A stretch of 64,000 nucleotides of DNA from a virus, in IMG/VR virus record IMGVR_UViG_3300042863_001519, positions 30,805 through 94,804 of that record; one strand, given 5' to 3'. The translations under genes were made by a program, and so were the position numbers. Below the pieces are notes generated by a model. It worked only from the letters and a program-made list of their open reading frames with translations. It was not told the origin of the DNA and did no database searches. Below, one piece after another: positions 56,888-64,000 of this stretch (position 1 is the first letter of the stretch; each line of letters starts with the position of its first letter).

Positions 56888-58303
56888 ATGATTTTTCCGT
56901 ATTCATTTAGACGAGCCTACTTAGGCAACACTACTGGACCTAGCTCTAGTCCCACTTTGGTGACTGCTACTGCAGGACAACTAACAGAAGATCTTTCATC
57001 AGGTCAAACAGGTTTCTGTACTGCACCTAACGGTATTGAGGGCAATATGATTTCAGGAGGTACAAGTACTACTCTGAAAATGGTAGTTGGTAGCTGGCAC
57101 ACTGTTGACCAGATTGCACCATTCTATGGTGGTCTTCAAGCACCTTACTACAGTAAGGCAATTGACCCACGTAGAGTAACAAGGTTCATTCACTCAAAAG
57201 CAGCAGAGGCTAAACAGCAAATTATTGTTGCTGGTTGGGATTTGAGCTCTGCATCAACAGTAGGTCCAAAGTTCTACTGTGGTGAATCTTACTTGCTTCG
57301 TTTGGACATGATCGGCTCTCCGGCTCTTCGTCTTTTGAATCACCAATTATATGTAACTCTACCTTCTTTTGGTGGTTGTTGCGGTAATGATTGTTCTTCT
57401 GCTTGTACATCTACTGCAGTTGATGCTGCATGTATTATGCTTCAGTGGAATGACTTTATGAGATATGGTACTTACAATCCTGGTATAGGTGCTCCTGATT
57501 TCCAAGCTCCATCAGGTCAGATACCATATCTGAAGCAGTTCTTCCTACCAGCAGTATATGTACAAAATGGAGCAACTGCTGATCGAGTATATAGTCAACT
57601 TGACTGTGAAGCAGCCCTTGCAGGTAAATACGGTACTGCTGCTGAAAATAATACAGTAAGACTTTGGTATATTGCAAATGGTGAACAAGGTTATCAATGT
57701 AATACTGCAAACCCAGAATCTGTAGTAGCAGGTTTCCAGCTTACTGGTGCTTACTATCAGACAAACTACAACAACTGTACATTTACTCCATCAGATTACT
57801 TTGAGATAGAGCCTATCTTCTGTAAAGTGTCTTTGATGACTGGTAACTTCTCTGGTGTAAACAACTTCTCTCCATGTGGTTGGGATACAACAATCAACAC
57901 ATCGGTACCTAACATGGTTACGGAACTTCAAGCTCCTGTATATCCTAAAGGTCTTGGTGAGCAGGTTGTCCGTGAAATCATACAGTCTGAAAGATACCGT
58001 CAGGATCACTTTGCCGATAGCATCTTTGTAGATAGCTACCGTATGAGGGAGATAGAAAACCAGGATTGGATACTGAATAATGTAAACCGTCAGGGTTACT
58101 ATGACAGTGTTGCAATTGTGTACAATATCTTCAGACCTCAGAACAGTCAGAGTGTACATGACAATGATGAATACACTGAAATTCTTTATGTGCCAACTAA
58201 TACAGATGTAAGTGCATTTACAAATGTTCTTACTCAGTCATTGGTTGCAGTAGGTAGTCCAGTAACACTGGAAACAACTGCAGGTAACGGTTCAGGTATA
58301 TAA
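56888..58303 (+). CDS. major tail-type virion protein, Cys-rich
   Basis: A 471-residue protein with its own promoter and terminator, so it is probably made in quantity. The sequence is beta-rich with about 16 Cys, including FGGCCGNDCSSACTST, and many Gly/Asn. It may be a tail-tube, sheath or fibre protein; its size and high Cys content are not typical of a known tail tube. The best-supported point is strong, separate expression. Confidence 0.65.
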   Translation: MIFPYSFRRAYLGNTTGPSSSPTLVTATAGQLTEDLSSGQTGFCTAPNGIEGNMISGGTSTTLKMVVGSWHTVDQIAPFYGGLQAPYYSKAIDPRRVTRFIHSKAAEAKQQIIVAGWDLSSASTVGPKFYCGESYLLRLDMIGSPALRLLNHQLYVTLPSFGGCCGNDCSSACTSTAVDAACIMLQWNDFMRYGTYNPGIGAPDFQAPSGQIPYLKQFFLPAVYVQNGATADRVYSQLDCEAALAGKYGTAAENNTVRLWYIANGEQGYQCNTANPESVVAGFQLTGAYYQTNYNNCTFTPSDYFEIEPIFCKVSLMTGNFSGVNNFSPCGWDTTINTSVPNMVTELQAPVYPKGLGEQVVREIIQSERYRQDHFADSIFVDSYRMREIENQDWILNNVNRQGYYDSVAIVYNIFRPQNSQSVHDNDEYTEILYVPTNTDVSAFTNVLTQSLVAVGSPVTLETTAGNGSGI

Positions 58304-58321
58304 TTAAGAATAATTAATCAT

Positions 58322-58364
58322 CGAGAGGGGAAGGGTAAGAAATGAGACCCCTTCCTCTCTCTTT
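58322..58364 (+). terminator. rho-independent terminator after the 56888 gene
   Basis: GAGAGGGGAAGGG and CCCCTTCCTCTC form a long GC-rich stem (small bulge) followed by TCTTTATTT. Confidence 0.85.
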
Positions 58365-58375
58365 ATTTGCAACTG

Positions 58376-58984
58376 ATGGGAAAGCACATATTACAACTTA
58401 ATTTTCCAGATAGCACTAATGAGGGAGTATTTCTTATAGATGACATATCAATTTATGACAACACTCTTTTAGGAATATCTTCTGCAATATCTGGTTCAAC
58501 AACACCTCCTTGTTCTGGGGTTATAATCCCATGTGCTAATTTACAAATTACTCCTCCCGGTTTCTATACTCCTACATTAATAAGTGTTGCTTATGGGAAC
58601 TTTAGGCTTGTATTCAATGCTTGTACTTTGGGCATTACAGGTTCTATAAATTGTGTATCAAGTTGTCCTGCTATACCGGATGGTTTGTACAATGTTCGAT
58701 ACTCAGTGGCACCGAATGATAAAGTATTTGTAGAGTACAAGATTCTCAGGATTACTCAGGCAATGAATAGGTATTATAACTTACTTTGTAGAATAGGGTT
58801 AACAAATTGTCTACCGAGCCAAGAGTTGCAATATCAGATTAACAATCTCCAAACAATCAATACATACCTTACTGCTGCCAAAGTAATGGTAGAGAATGAA
58901 CATCAGTTTACTGATGGAATGAACCTTTATCGTTTTGCAGTAGAGTTAATGGATAAAATGAGTTTTGAACCAAACAATTGTTAA
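58376..58984 (+). CDS. virion-associated protein with Cys
   Basis: A 202-residue protein from the ATG at 58376. MGKHILQLNFPDSTN is followed by a beta-rich, Cys-containing region (TTPPCSGVIIPCANLQITPPG; INCVSSCPAIPDGLYNV) and a helical C-terminus (INNLQTINTYLTAAKVMVEN). It resembles tail proteins of Bacteroidota phages. Function unknown. Confidence 0.75.
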   Translation: MGKHILQLNFPDSTNEGVFLIDDISIYDNTLLGISSAISGSTTPPCSGVIIPCANLQITPPGFYTPTLISVAYGNFRLVFNACTLGITGSINCVSSCPAIPDGLYNVRYSVAPNDKVFVEYKILRITQAMNRYYNLLCRIGLTNCLPSQELQYQINNLQTINTYLTAAKVMVENEHQFTDGMNLYRFAVELMDKMSFEPNNC

Positions 58985-58989
58985 TAGTT

Positions 58990-59157
58990 ATGAAGAACCA
59001 ACAAAAACAGTTTATGATTCCCCAAAATGCAACACATTGTCCTAGCTGTGGAAGATGTTTTTGCGGTGTAGCCAAAACAAGTACATCTGATGGCAAACCA
59101 ATTTGTGTTAATTGCAAACCAGCATACGAAGCTAAGATAGCAAAACAACAACAATAA
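58990..59157 (+). CDS. small zinc-ribbon protein
   Basis: A 55-residue protein with THCPSCGRCFCGV and ICVNCKP, a typical pair of CxxC zinc ribbons, followed by a Lys/Gln-rich tail. It is placed between virion genes. Its role is unknown. Confidence 0.65.
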   Translation: MKNQQKQFMIPQNATHCPSCGRCFCGVAKTSTSDGKPICVNCKPAYEAKIAKQQQ

Positions 59158-59158
59158 G

Positions 59159-59506
59159 ATGAACTACAAAGATGGAATAAAAAGAATCAATAAAGATTAT
59201 GCTAACACAACTTATGCTACCTATTTAAAACAACAGTGGGGCATCAAAGTTGGCTATAACATAGTTAATCCTGATACTATGTACATGAGAAAGAAACTAG
59301 CTGACTGGCAGTTATCTTACGATTGTGCTGATGATCTTTGTAGTAAATCAAGAGTACAACCAATAGTTATAAAAAGTACAGCAGGTAGTTATCCTACAGG
59401 TACATGTGATATACTTAATCCACCTTTACATGCTAATTGTAATAATTGGTGGCGTGACTGGCCAAGAAATGTAAGAGAGATTTTAATAAATAGTTTTACT
59501 AGGTAG
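59159..59506 (+). CDS. hypothetical protein with Cys/Trp motif
   Basis: A 115-residue protein. NYKDGIKRINKDYANTTYATYLKQQWGIKVGY has a helical start. SYDCADDLCSKSRVQ and TCDILNPPLHANCNNWWRDWPRN are the Cys-containing parts. Possibly a tail-associated protein. No motif recognised. Confidence 0.7.
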   Translation: MNYKDGIKRINKDYANTTYATYLKQQWGIKVGYNIVNPDTMYMRKKLADWQLSYDCADDLCSKSRVQPIVIKSTAGSYPTGTCDILNPPLHANCNNWWRDWPRNVREILINSFTR

Positions 59507-59541
59507 TATTTTCCAAGATAATTTTGTATATTTAAGATAAG

Positions 59542-60174
59542 ATGGCAGATCCAATAAAAAGTAATTTATTATCAAACACTTGCGGAGAACTTACAAGTTC
59601 TAATTGTGTTACTTGGGCTGGTCCAAATCTTGTTGGTCTGAGTCTATGTAGAGGTGCAACTTTAACTGATGTTATTTATGCTTTAAATAACAGCTGTTGT
59701 AATCAAGGTTTGTCACCTTGTTATACTGGAGAATGGGTCAGCCTAGTACCTACTATACCCCCTTCTGGTACAGCTGGTTCTACTACATGGACACTCAGTA
59801 ACTTTGGTATATCACAAGAGTTTTCTTTATCTGTTAATACAGAAGACGTACCAGGATATAGATGGACTAAAGACGGTAACATACAATTAAGAGGAACATC
59901 TGATTTTACCTTTGTCAGTTTTGTTGGTACCGAGGTATTTTCTATTCCATTAGGAACTGTTTCAACTACTTGCCTACCAGCTGGTATGAAGGCTCAATCA
60001 CATCTCATATCAGCAGATCTTGTAGATGCTGACCAACGGTTTGTAATATTTTGTAAAAGCTATATACGTATTACTAGTTCTGGTACACTAGAATTATTAG
60101 TATCTATTCGTTCACTAGCTCCTTTTACTGGTAGATACGTACTAGGATTAGGAGGCGTAACATTTAATCTATAA
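59542..60174 (+). CDS. tail-associated virion protein
   Basis: A 210-residue protein with a Cys-rich N-terminus (LSNTCGELTSSNCVTWAG, then NNSCCNQGLSPCYTGEW) and a beta-rich C-terminal part (DFTFVSFVGTEVFSIPLG). The N-terminal Cys element resembles that of the next proteins. Likely a tail fibre or tip protein. Confidence 0.7.
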   Translation: MADPIKSNLLSNTCGELTSSNCVTWAGPNLVGLSLCRGATLTDVIYALNNSCCNQGLSPCYTGEWVSLVPTIPPSGTAGSTTWTLSNFGISQEFSLSVNTEDVPGYRWTKDGNIQLRGTSDFTFVSFVGTEVFSIPLGTVSTTCLPAGMKAQSHLISADLVDADQRFVIFCKSYIRITSSGTLELLVSIRSLAPFTGRYVLGLGGVTFNL

Positions 60175-60177
60175 TAT

Positions 60178-61353
60178 ATGCCACAGCTTCAACCATATGT
60201 ATCAAATACTCCCTTAGTAGTAGCTAAGAATTTAAGATTCTTAGTTGCTGGCATTCCTATTACTGAAATGCTACCTATAGGTATGGTAGGTACTGTGGTA
60301 AATGATAATCCTGAGACCGGTTACATCTCAAGAATAGGTGCCACACTAAGTGATCAAATTGACCTGTACAACAATGTTGAGCTTACTTTAAATCAGTACC
60401 TTATTGATATTAACAGTTTGGATACTAGAGTAACTGATCTTGAGATATCTGGCACTACTGTTCCTTCTGTAAATGGTCAATGTTACAATGGTAACTCTGC
60501 TATACTGGTAACAGATATGGTTGACTTGCTTACTTCTGACATGTGTCAATACAAACCTGTTCTTGGTACACCAAGTGAGCTTACATCGGCATTGGGTACT
60601 TATGCACCTGGTACAACAAATCTTTTATCTGCATTTAGTCAGAATAGCACTTTGTCTGGTTTAAATGGATGGTTATCAACATTAACTCCTACCATAGCAG
60701 ATGCTTTTAATAATATCTGGCTAGCATACTTTGATACAAGGGGTGCTATAGAGACTGTACTTGAAGCAGTTACACCAAATTGCTCTCAGGTTATTGTTGA
60801 TTTTCAATCTGTATACAGTTCAACTGCAGGTGGTTTCAATTTGTTTTTTAGTGGCTATTCTTTTATTCCTTCTGGTTATCAAGATGGTGGAAGTACTGTT
60901 ACAATAACAGATGACCAAAGTGGTATACTTTTTACCGGTTTCAATATAGTAAACCAGGCAGCTAATGTAAATCCTCTTTTTCTTCCAATTTCAGGATCTA
61001 CACTATCACCAACATCTGCTTTTTATACAGTTAGTATAACATCAAATGTTGCCAATGCTACTATAGGTACAATTTGTGTAAAGACAGTTATTCATACAAG
61101 TTCTCTTGAAGGAGGTGCTGGTTCTATCTATAACATAGGTAACTACACAGCTGCTATATCAGGAAGTACTGCAACAATAGTTTCTGGTTTAACATATGGA
61201 CCTAGTTTTGTACAGATAACACCTAAGGATAATCAAACAGCAACAGAATTAATAAACGGTTACTACTTGAGTTATACAAATGACGGTGCAACACTTATAT
61301 TGTTGACACCTGCTGTAACAACACTCAACATTGATTGGATAGCTTATAAATAA
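60178..61353 (+). CDS. large virion protein, fibre-like
   Basis: A 391-residue protein. The first 90 residues include FLVAGIPITEMLPIGM and a coiled coil (SDQIDLYNNVELTLNQYLIDINSL). The rest is beta-rich and Thr/Ser/Asn-rich (GNYTAAISGSTATIVSGL). Composition resembles a tail fibre. No enzymatic motif is visible. Confidence 0.7.
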   Translation: MPQLQPYVSNTPLVVAKNLRFLVAGIPITEMLPIGMVGTVVNDNPETGYISRIGATLSDQIDLYNNVELTLNQYLIDINSLDTRVTDLEISGTTVPSVNGQCYNGNSAILVTDMVDLLTSDMCQYKPVLGTPSELTSALGTYAPGTTNLLSAFSQNSTLSGLNGWLSTLTPTIADAFNNIWLAYFDTRGAIETVLEAVTPNCSQVIVDFQSVYSSTAGGFNLFFSGYSFIPSGYQDGGSTVTITDDQSGILFTGFNIVNQAANVNPLFLPISGSTLSPTSAFYTVSITSNVANATIGTICVKTVIHTSSLEGGAGSIYNIGNYTAAISGSTATIVSGLTYGPSFVQITPKDNQTATELINGYYLSYTNDGATLILLTPAVTTLNIDWIAYK

Positions 61354-61358
61354 ATAAC

Positions 61359-61817
61359 ATGTGTAATTGTACTTCATCACCAGCTAATATATGCAATCAA
61401 TGTGCACAAGGAAACACATGTGGTTGCCCTCCTGATTATACTGTAATGCCATTACCTGTAGCATGTGGATGCTGCCCTACTGGATTTGTTTATATTCCTG
61501 CTACCCCTAATACCGCTGCAACATGTAGAGATATAGATGGTAAAACAACACTTCCCATACCTTGCCCAAGTTGTGAGGAAACATTATCTTCAAACTGTGT
61601 AATAGTACCTCCAGTAACTTGTATTAATTTTATAGGAGGATCAGTTACAGATCTTAGTAATCATCTTTGTAGTGAGGCATTTATAACTAGTCTATTAGTA
61701 AAAATAAATAACAGTTCAGCATTAGCAACAGCATTTTGTCGATTAGTAAATGCATGTCCTGCTACACCAGTAGGTAGTACACCAATAATAGGACCTATAA
61801 TTTCTTCTTTCCCATAA
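61359..61817 (+). CDS. very Cys-rich virion protein
   Basis: A 152-residue protein with about 24 Cys. The N-terminal 50 residues (CNCTSSPANICNQCAQG, then TCGCPPDYTV ... CGCCPTGFV) hold the densest cluster, and the rest has spaced Cys. This could form disulphides or metal clusters outside the cell. High Cys content in an exposed tail protein is unusual. Confidence 0.7.
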   Translation: MCNCTSSPANICNQCAQGNTCGCPPDYTVMPLPVACGCCPTGFVYIPATPNTAATCRDIDGKTTLPIPCPSCEETLSSNCVIVPPVTCINFIGGSVTDLSNHLCSEAFITSLLVKINNSSALATAFCRLVNACPATPVGSTPIIGPIISSFP

Positions 61818-61827
61818 ACGATAAAAC

Positions 61828-62403
61828 ATGGCAACTTTTAATATACCAATAGTATGTCCAGATAGAACTGGTACAACTAACTTTAGAGTAAGATATCGTC
61901 TTAGTGGAGATGTTACATGGACTGCATTTCTTATTGCTAATGATGCAACAGATGTTACTATACCACAAGATTCACCTACAACTGTATTGGAGAACAATAG
62001 AATATATGACTTTCAAGTTCAGAACATAAATGGAGCTGATAATCCTTTGTCTTTGATTCTTCCAGGTATTGGTATTACTGATCCTGGTGTTGTTTTCTCT
62101 CCTACCAATACTTCGGTAGGTTTTGAGTTTCCAAATCTCTCAGTTGATATTGATAGTTACTTAATAACTCTTAGTACAGTAGAAGACCCATCTACAATAA
62201 TTGGTACTCAAACATTGTTTACTAGTAATGTTTATCCTTTGACAATGACAGGAACTTTTTCATCTTTGGATCCACTTACTGCTTATAGGTTTGTAATAAG
62301 TCCTGCAGCAAATCAATTTACCGAATCTTTTGTATACACGTTTATTACAGAAGCAACGGAACAATATCCTAACGTAATTTCTGTAACAGCAACTCTTTCT
62401 TAA
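61828..62403 (+). CDS. Fn3-like virion protein
   Basis: A 191-residue protein made of two Fn3-like beta domains: TTNFRVRYRLSGDVTWTAFLI and RIYDFQVQNINGADN in the first, SVGFEFPNLSVDIDSYLITL and LTAYRFVISPAANQF in the second. These give the typical 'Y.f.V...n' strands. Probably a tail or head decoration that binds sugars or proteins. Confidence 0.7.
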   Translation: MATFNIPIVCPDRTGTTNFRVRYRLSGDVTWTAFLIANDATDVTIPQDSPTTVLENNRIYDFQVQNINGADNPLSLILPGIGITDPGVVFSPTNTSVGFEFPNLSVDIDSYLITLSTVEDPSTIIGTQTLFTSNVYPLTMTGTFSSLDPLTAYRFVISPAANQFTESFVYTFITEATEQYPNVISVTATLS

Positions 62404-62404
62404 T

Positions 62405-63307
62405 ATGAATTTATCAATAGCTTGGGTACCACCTGTACCTGCTCCGACTTGTGGATATAGAGCTCTTTACCGGGCTAAAGGTGCATCTGCCTATACAGAG
62501 ATCAGTACCTCTGGTACCACAGCTACAGTAGTACTTACTGCACCTGCATGTTATGAAGGACTTGTAAAAAGTGACTACTGTTCAGGTACAGCAAGTGGTG
62601 TACCATTTGGAGTAAATGCATACGGAGAGTTTTCTGTAGATGGCACACTAAATGAAAGTAATGAAGTAGAAATTACAATCACCTCTGTATACCCAAGCCC
62701 ATATGATTTGATGGTATCAGGTACATATGATCTTACTGCAAACTTAGTTACTACTACGGAAACCTTTACTGATATAACACTAACTGCAGGAGATACTACT
62801 TATAGTGAAATAGTTACAGCACCTGTATCTGGTTCTACTACAATTTCAAATACTTTAGTTACTGCATTTGCCTCAGTATTTAATGAAGGAGGAGAGTTGC
62901 AACAACTTGACCTTGTAACTACACCAGAGTACTTTCAATTCTATTGGGACCAGGACGGTGAACCTGTATGGGATGGTGCACCAATAACTCTTCCTTCATT
63001 TACCCTTGATAGCTTTACTGTTACTGAGCAAGACATAGAAGGTAACCCTACTGCTGGTACATTGAACTTTTCTTACATTGTGTCTGATGGTCCTGCTCAA
63101 CCTTTCAATCTTGTAGAGATTATAGCAAACGATGACAATGGTAATATTGGTACAACAATAATATCTATTGAAAACAAAGGTGTTACAAACGGAACAATAG
63201 ATATTACTATTACTGGTTTACTTTCGGACAATCGTAGATTAAGAGCGTACTGGCCAGATACTACTCTTATTGCACTAAGGGATTTTGTGTTACCTACTGT
63301 TGATTAA
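62405..63307 (+). CDS. Fn3-like virion protein
   Basis: A 300-residue protein. The first 70 residues (LSIAWVPPVPAPTCGYRALYRAKGASAYTEI) form an Fn3-type domain. The rest has more beta domains (NLVTTTETFTDITLTAGDT; FNLVEIIANDDNGNIGTT). It is probably partnered with the preceding Fn3-like protein. Confidence 0.7.
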   Translation: MNLSIAWVPPVPAPTCGYRALYRAKGASAYTEISTSGTTATVVLTAPACYEGLVKSDYCSGTASGVPFGVNAYGEFSVDGTLNESNEVEITITSVYPSPYDLMVSGTYDLTANLVTTTETFTDITLTAGDTTYSEIVTAPVSGSTTISNTLVTAFASVFNEGGELQQLDLVTTPEYFQFYWDQDGEPVWDGAPITLPSFTLDSFTVTEQDIEGNPTAGTLNFSYIVSDGPAQPFNLVEIIANDDNGNIGTTIISIENKGVTNGTIDITITGLLSDNRRLRAYWPDTTLIALRDFVLPTVD

Positions 63308-63337
63308 AATAGCTGGTGTTGTTGGTTCCATCACTGC

Positions 63338-63390
63338 CGAGATAATCCGAAGAGCAATCTTCGGAAGTCTCGTATCTTTGCATTTTTTAC
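63338..63390 (+). terminator. rho-independent terminator
   Basis: TCCGAAGA-GCAA-TCTTCGGA forms a perfect 8-bp hairpin, nested within CGAGA/TCTCG. It is followed by TATCTTTGCATTTTTT. TATCTTTG (63373-63380) is also a full TAnnTTTG match, so a promoter for the next gene may begin here. Confidence 0.75.
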
Positions 63391-63453
63391 ACATAAAATG
63401 TTTATTGAGAGTAGCTCTTTGCACAATGGGAGTTTATTCGTATATTTATTCTG

Positions 63454-64000
63454 ATGGAACCAATGAGTAAAAATTTACAATTTACAATAGCAGATCTTCA
63501 TGCCCCTCGATTTTTTAAAAAGAGGTATGATCTTTTAGATAGAGATAATATACCCATCTTTAAAAAAATGAAGAGTGTTTATCCTGAACTAAAAGAGTAT
63601 ACAACTGCTGAGATAATCAAGTGTGTACGAGCAGTTAATGCTGCTATTGCAATAGAGGTTTTAGATAATAGAAATGGTGTTCGTTTGTCTGATGGTCTTG
63701 GAATTATAGTTGCCGGGGCATGTAAAATAAGTACAGAAACAGCAAGTAAAAATATTGATTACAAAGAATCAAAAAGACTAGGTAAGTTAGTTTATTATCA
63801 GAATCAAGTAAGTGATCAATATATTGCCAAAGTTAAATACAGCAATGATTTAGATCGGCACATGTTTGATAACCATCACATGTGGTGCTTTGATGCTGAT
63901 AGAAAATTATCTTCTAGTTTAGCAAAAGAGTTTAGAAAAGAAGGTGGTTATAAAAAGTACATAGTGTTTACTACAAGGCAGCACATTGGTCATTTGTTTC
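63454..64000 (+). CDS. conserved virion-type protein, 5' part only
   Basis: The frame opens with ATG at 63454 (a second ATG at 63463 is possible) and runs off the right edge. The visible 180 residues begin MEPMSKNLQFTIADLHAPRF and include IKCVRAVNAAIAIEVLDNR, then NGVRLSDGLGIIVAGAC, YKESKRLGKLVYYQNQVSDQY and HHMWCFDADRKLSSSL. This layout recalls a structural-region protein of crAss-like phages of unknown function. Confidence 0.7.
   Translation, partial: MEPMSKNLQFTIADLHAPRFFKKRYDLLDRDNIPIFKKMKSVYPELKEYTTAEIIKCVRAVNAAIAIEVLDNRNGVRLSDGLGIIVAGACKISTETASKNIDYKESKRLGKLVYYQNQVSDQYIAKVKYSNDLDRHMFDNHHMWCFDADRKLSSSLAKEFRKEGGYKKYIVFTTRQHIGHLF

Noticed and set aside
1-64000. CRISPR arrays, IS elements or an integrase
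   Set aside because: No regular repeat-spacer pattern, no transposase or tyrosine/serine recombinase motif was seen in any frame. A lytic or episomal lifestyle is possible, but the rest of the genome is not visible.
40589-64000. Alternative genetic code (TAG or TGA read as amino acid), as in some crAss-like phages
   Set aside because: Large structural genes are open in the standard code and end in ordinary stops. No interrupted frames that recoding would repair were seen.

Overview
The window looks like one long piece of a tailed double-stranded DNA bacteriophage genome whose host is probably a member of the Bacteroidota. There are no metabolic or ribosomal genes. The left half (1-31900) is transcribed leftward and holds replication, recombination and many small accessory genes. 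The right half (32000-64000) is transcribed rightward and holds packaging, head, tail and lysis genes. Candidate promoters match the Bacteroidota form (TTG/TTTG, about 19 bases, TAnnTTTG), start codons lack clear Shine-Dalgarno sequences, and several families (IHF/HU-like protein, GroES-like protein, terminase, portal, capsid, Cys-cluster protein) resemble those of crAss-like and related gut or environmental Bacteroidota phages. The genome is AT-rich, and ordinary TAA, TAG and TGA stops are used.

Left arm: a TOPRIM primase, an SSB-like protein, a Sak4-like ATPase, a DnaB-type helicase, a probable helicase loader and a family B DNA polymerase (2348-11420) form the replisome. Further right come an SPFH lipoprotein, a ParB-like protein, a GHKL-type ATPase, a complete tmRNA gene and many small proteins, several in paralogous sets. 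A 0.7 kb non-coding region (28884-29617) holds a parS-like palindrome and iteron-like repeats and may be an origin or partition site. A second structured non-coding stretch lies just before the arms diverge at about 31904.

Right arm: early small genes (wHTH, IHF-like, Cys-cluster, GroES, PD-(D/E)XK nuclease) are followed by a glycosyltransferase and methyltransferase cluster (35326-40592). Then come TerL, portal, scaffold-like protein, major capsid protein, connector, fibre proteins, a holin/spanin-like lysis block, a strongly expressed-looking Cys-rich virion protein with its own promoter and terminator, and further tail proteins with Fn3-like folds.

The most striking theme is the number and variety of homing-endonuclease insertions, each arranged so that the host gene survives. 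(1) The helicase gene is fractured inside its Walker A motif by a split intein, with a free-standing HNH gene between the halves. (2) A GIY-YIG gene sits at codon 10 of the DNA polymerase, and the original start is stranded upstream. (3) A group I intron carrying an HNH/AP2 gene interrupts a GHKL ATPase gene. (4) An HNH gene follows the tmRNA gene, and a second, older-looking tmRNA 3' end is stranded beyond it. (5) A GIY-YIG gene sits at the 3' end of a connector gene, and the displaced C-terminus is fused to its own tail. All function calls come from reading sequence motifs; no database search was possible.
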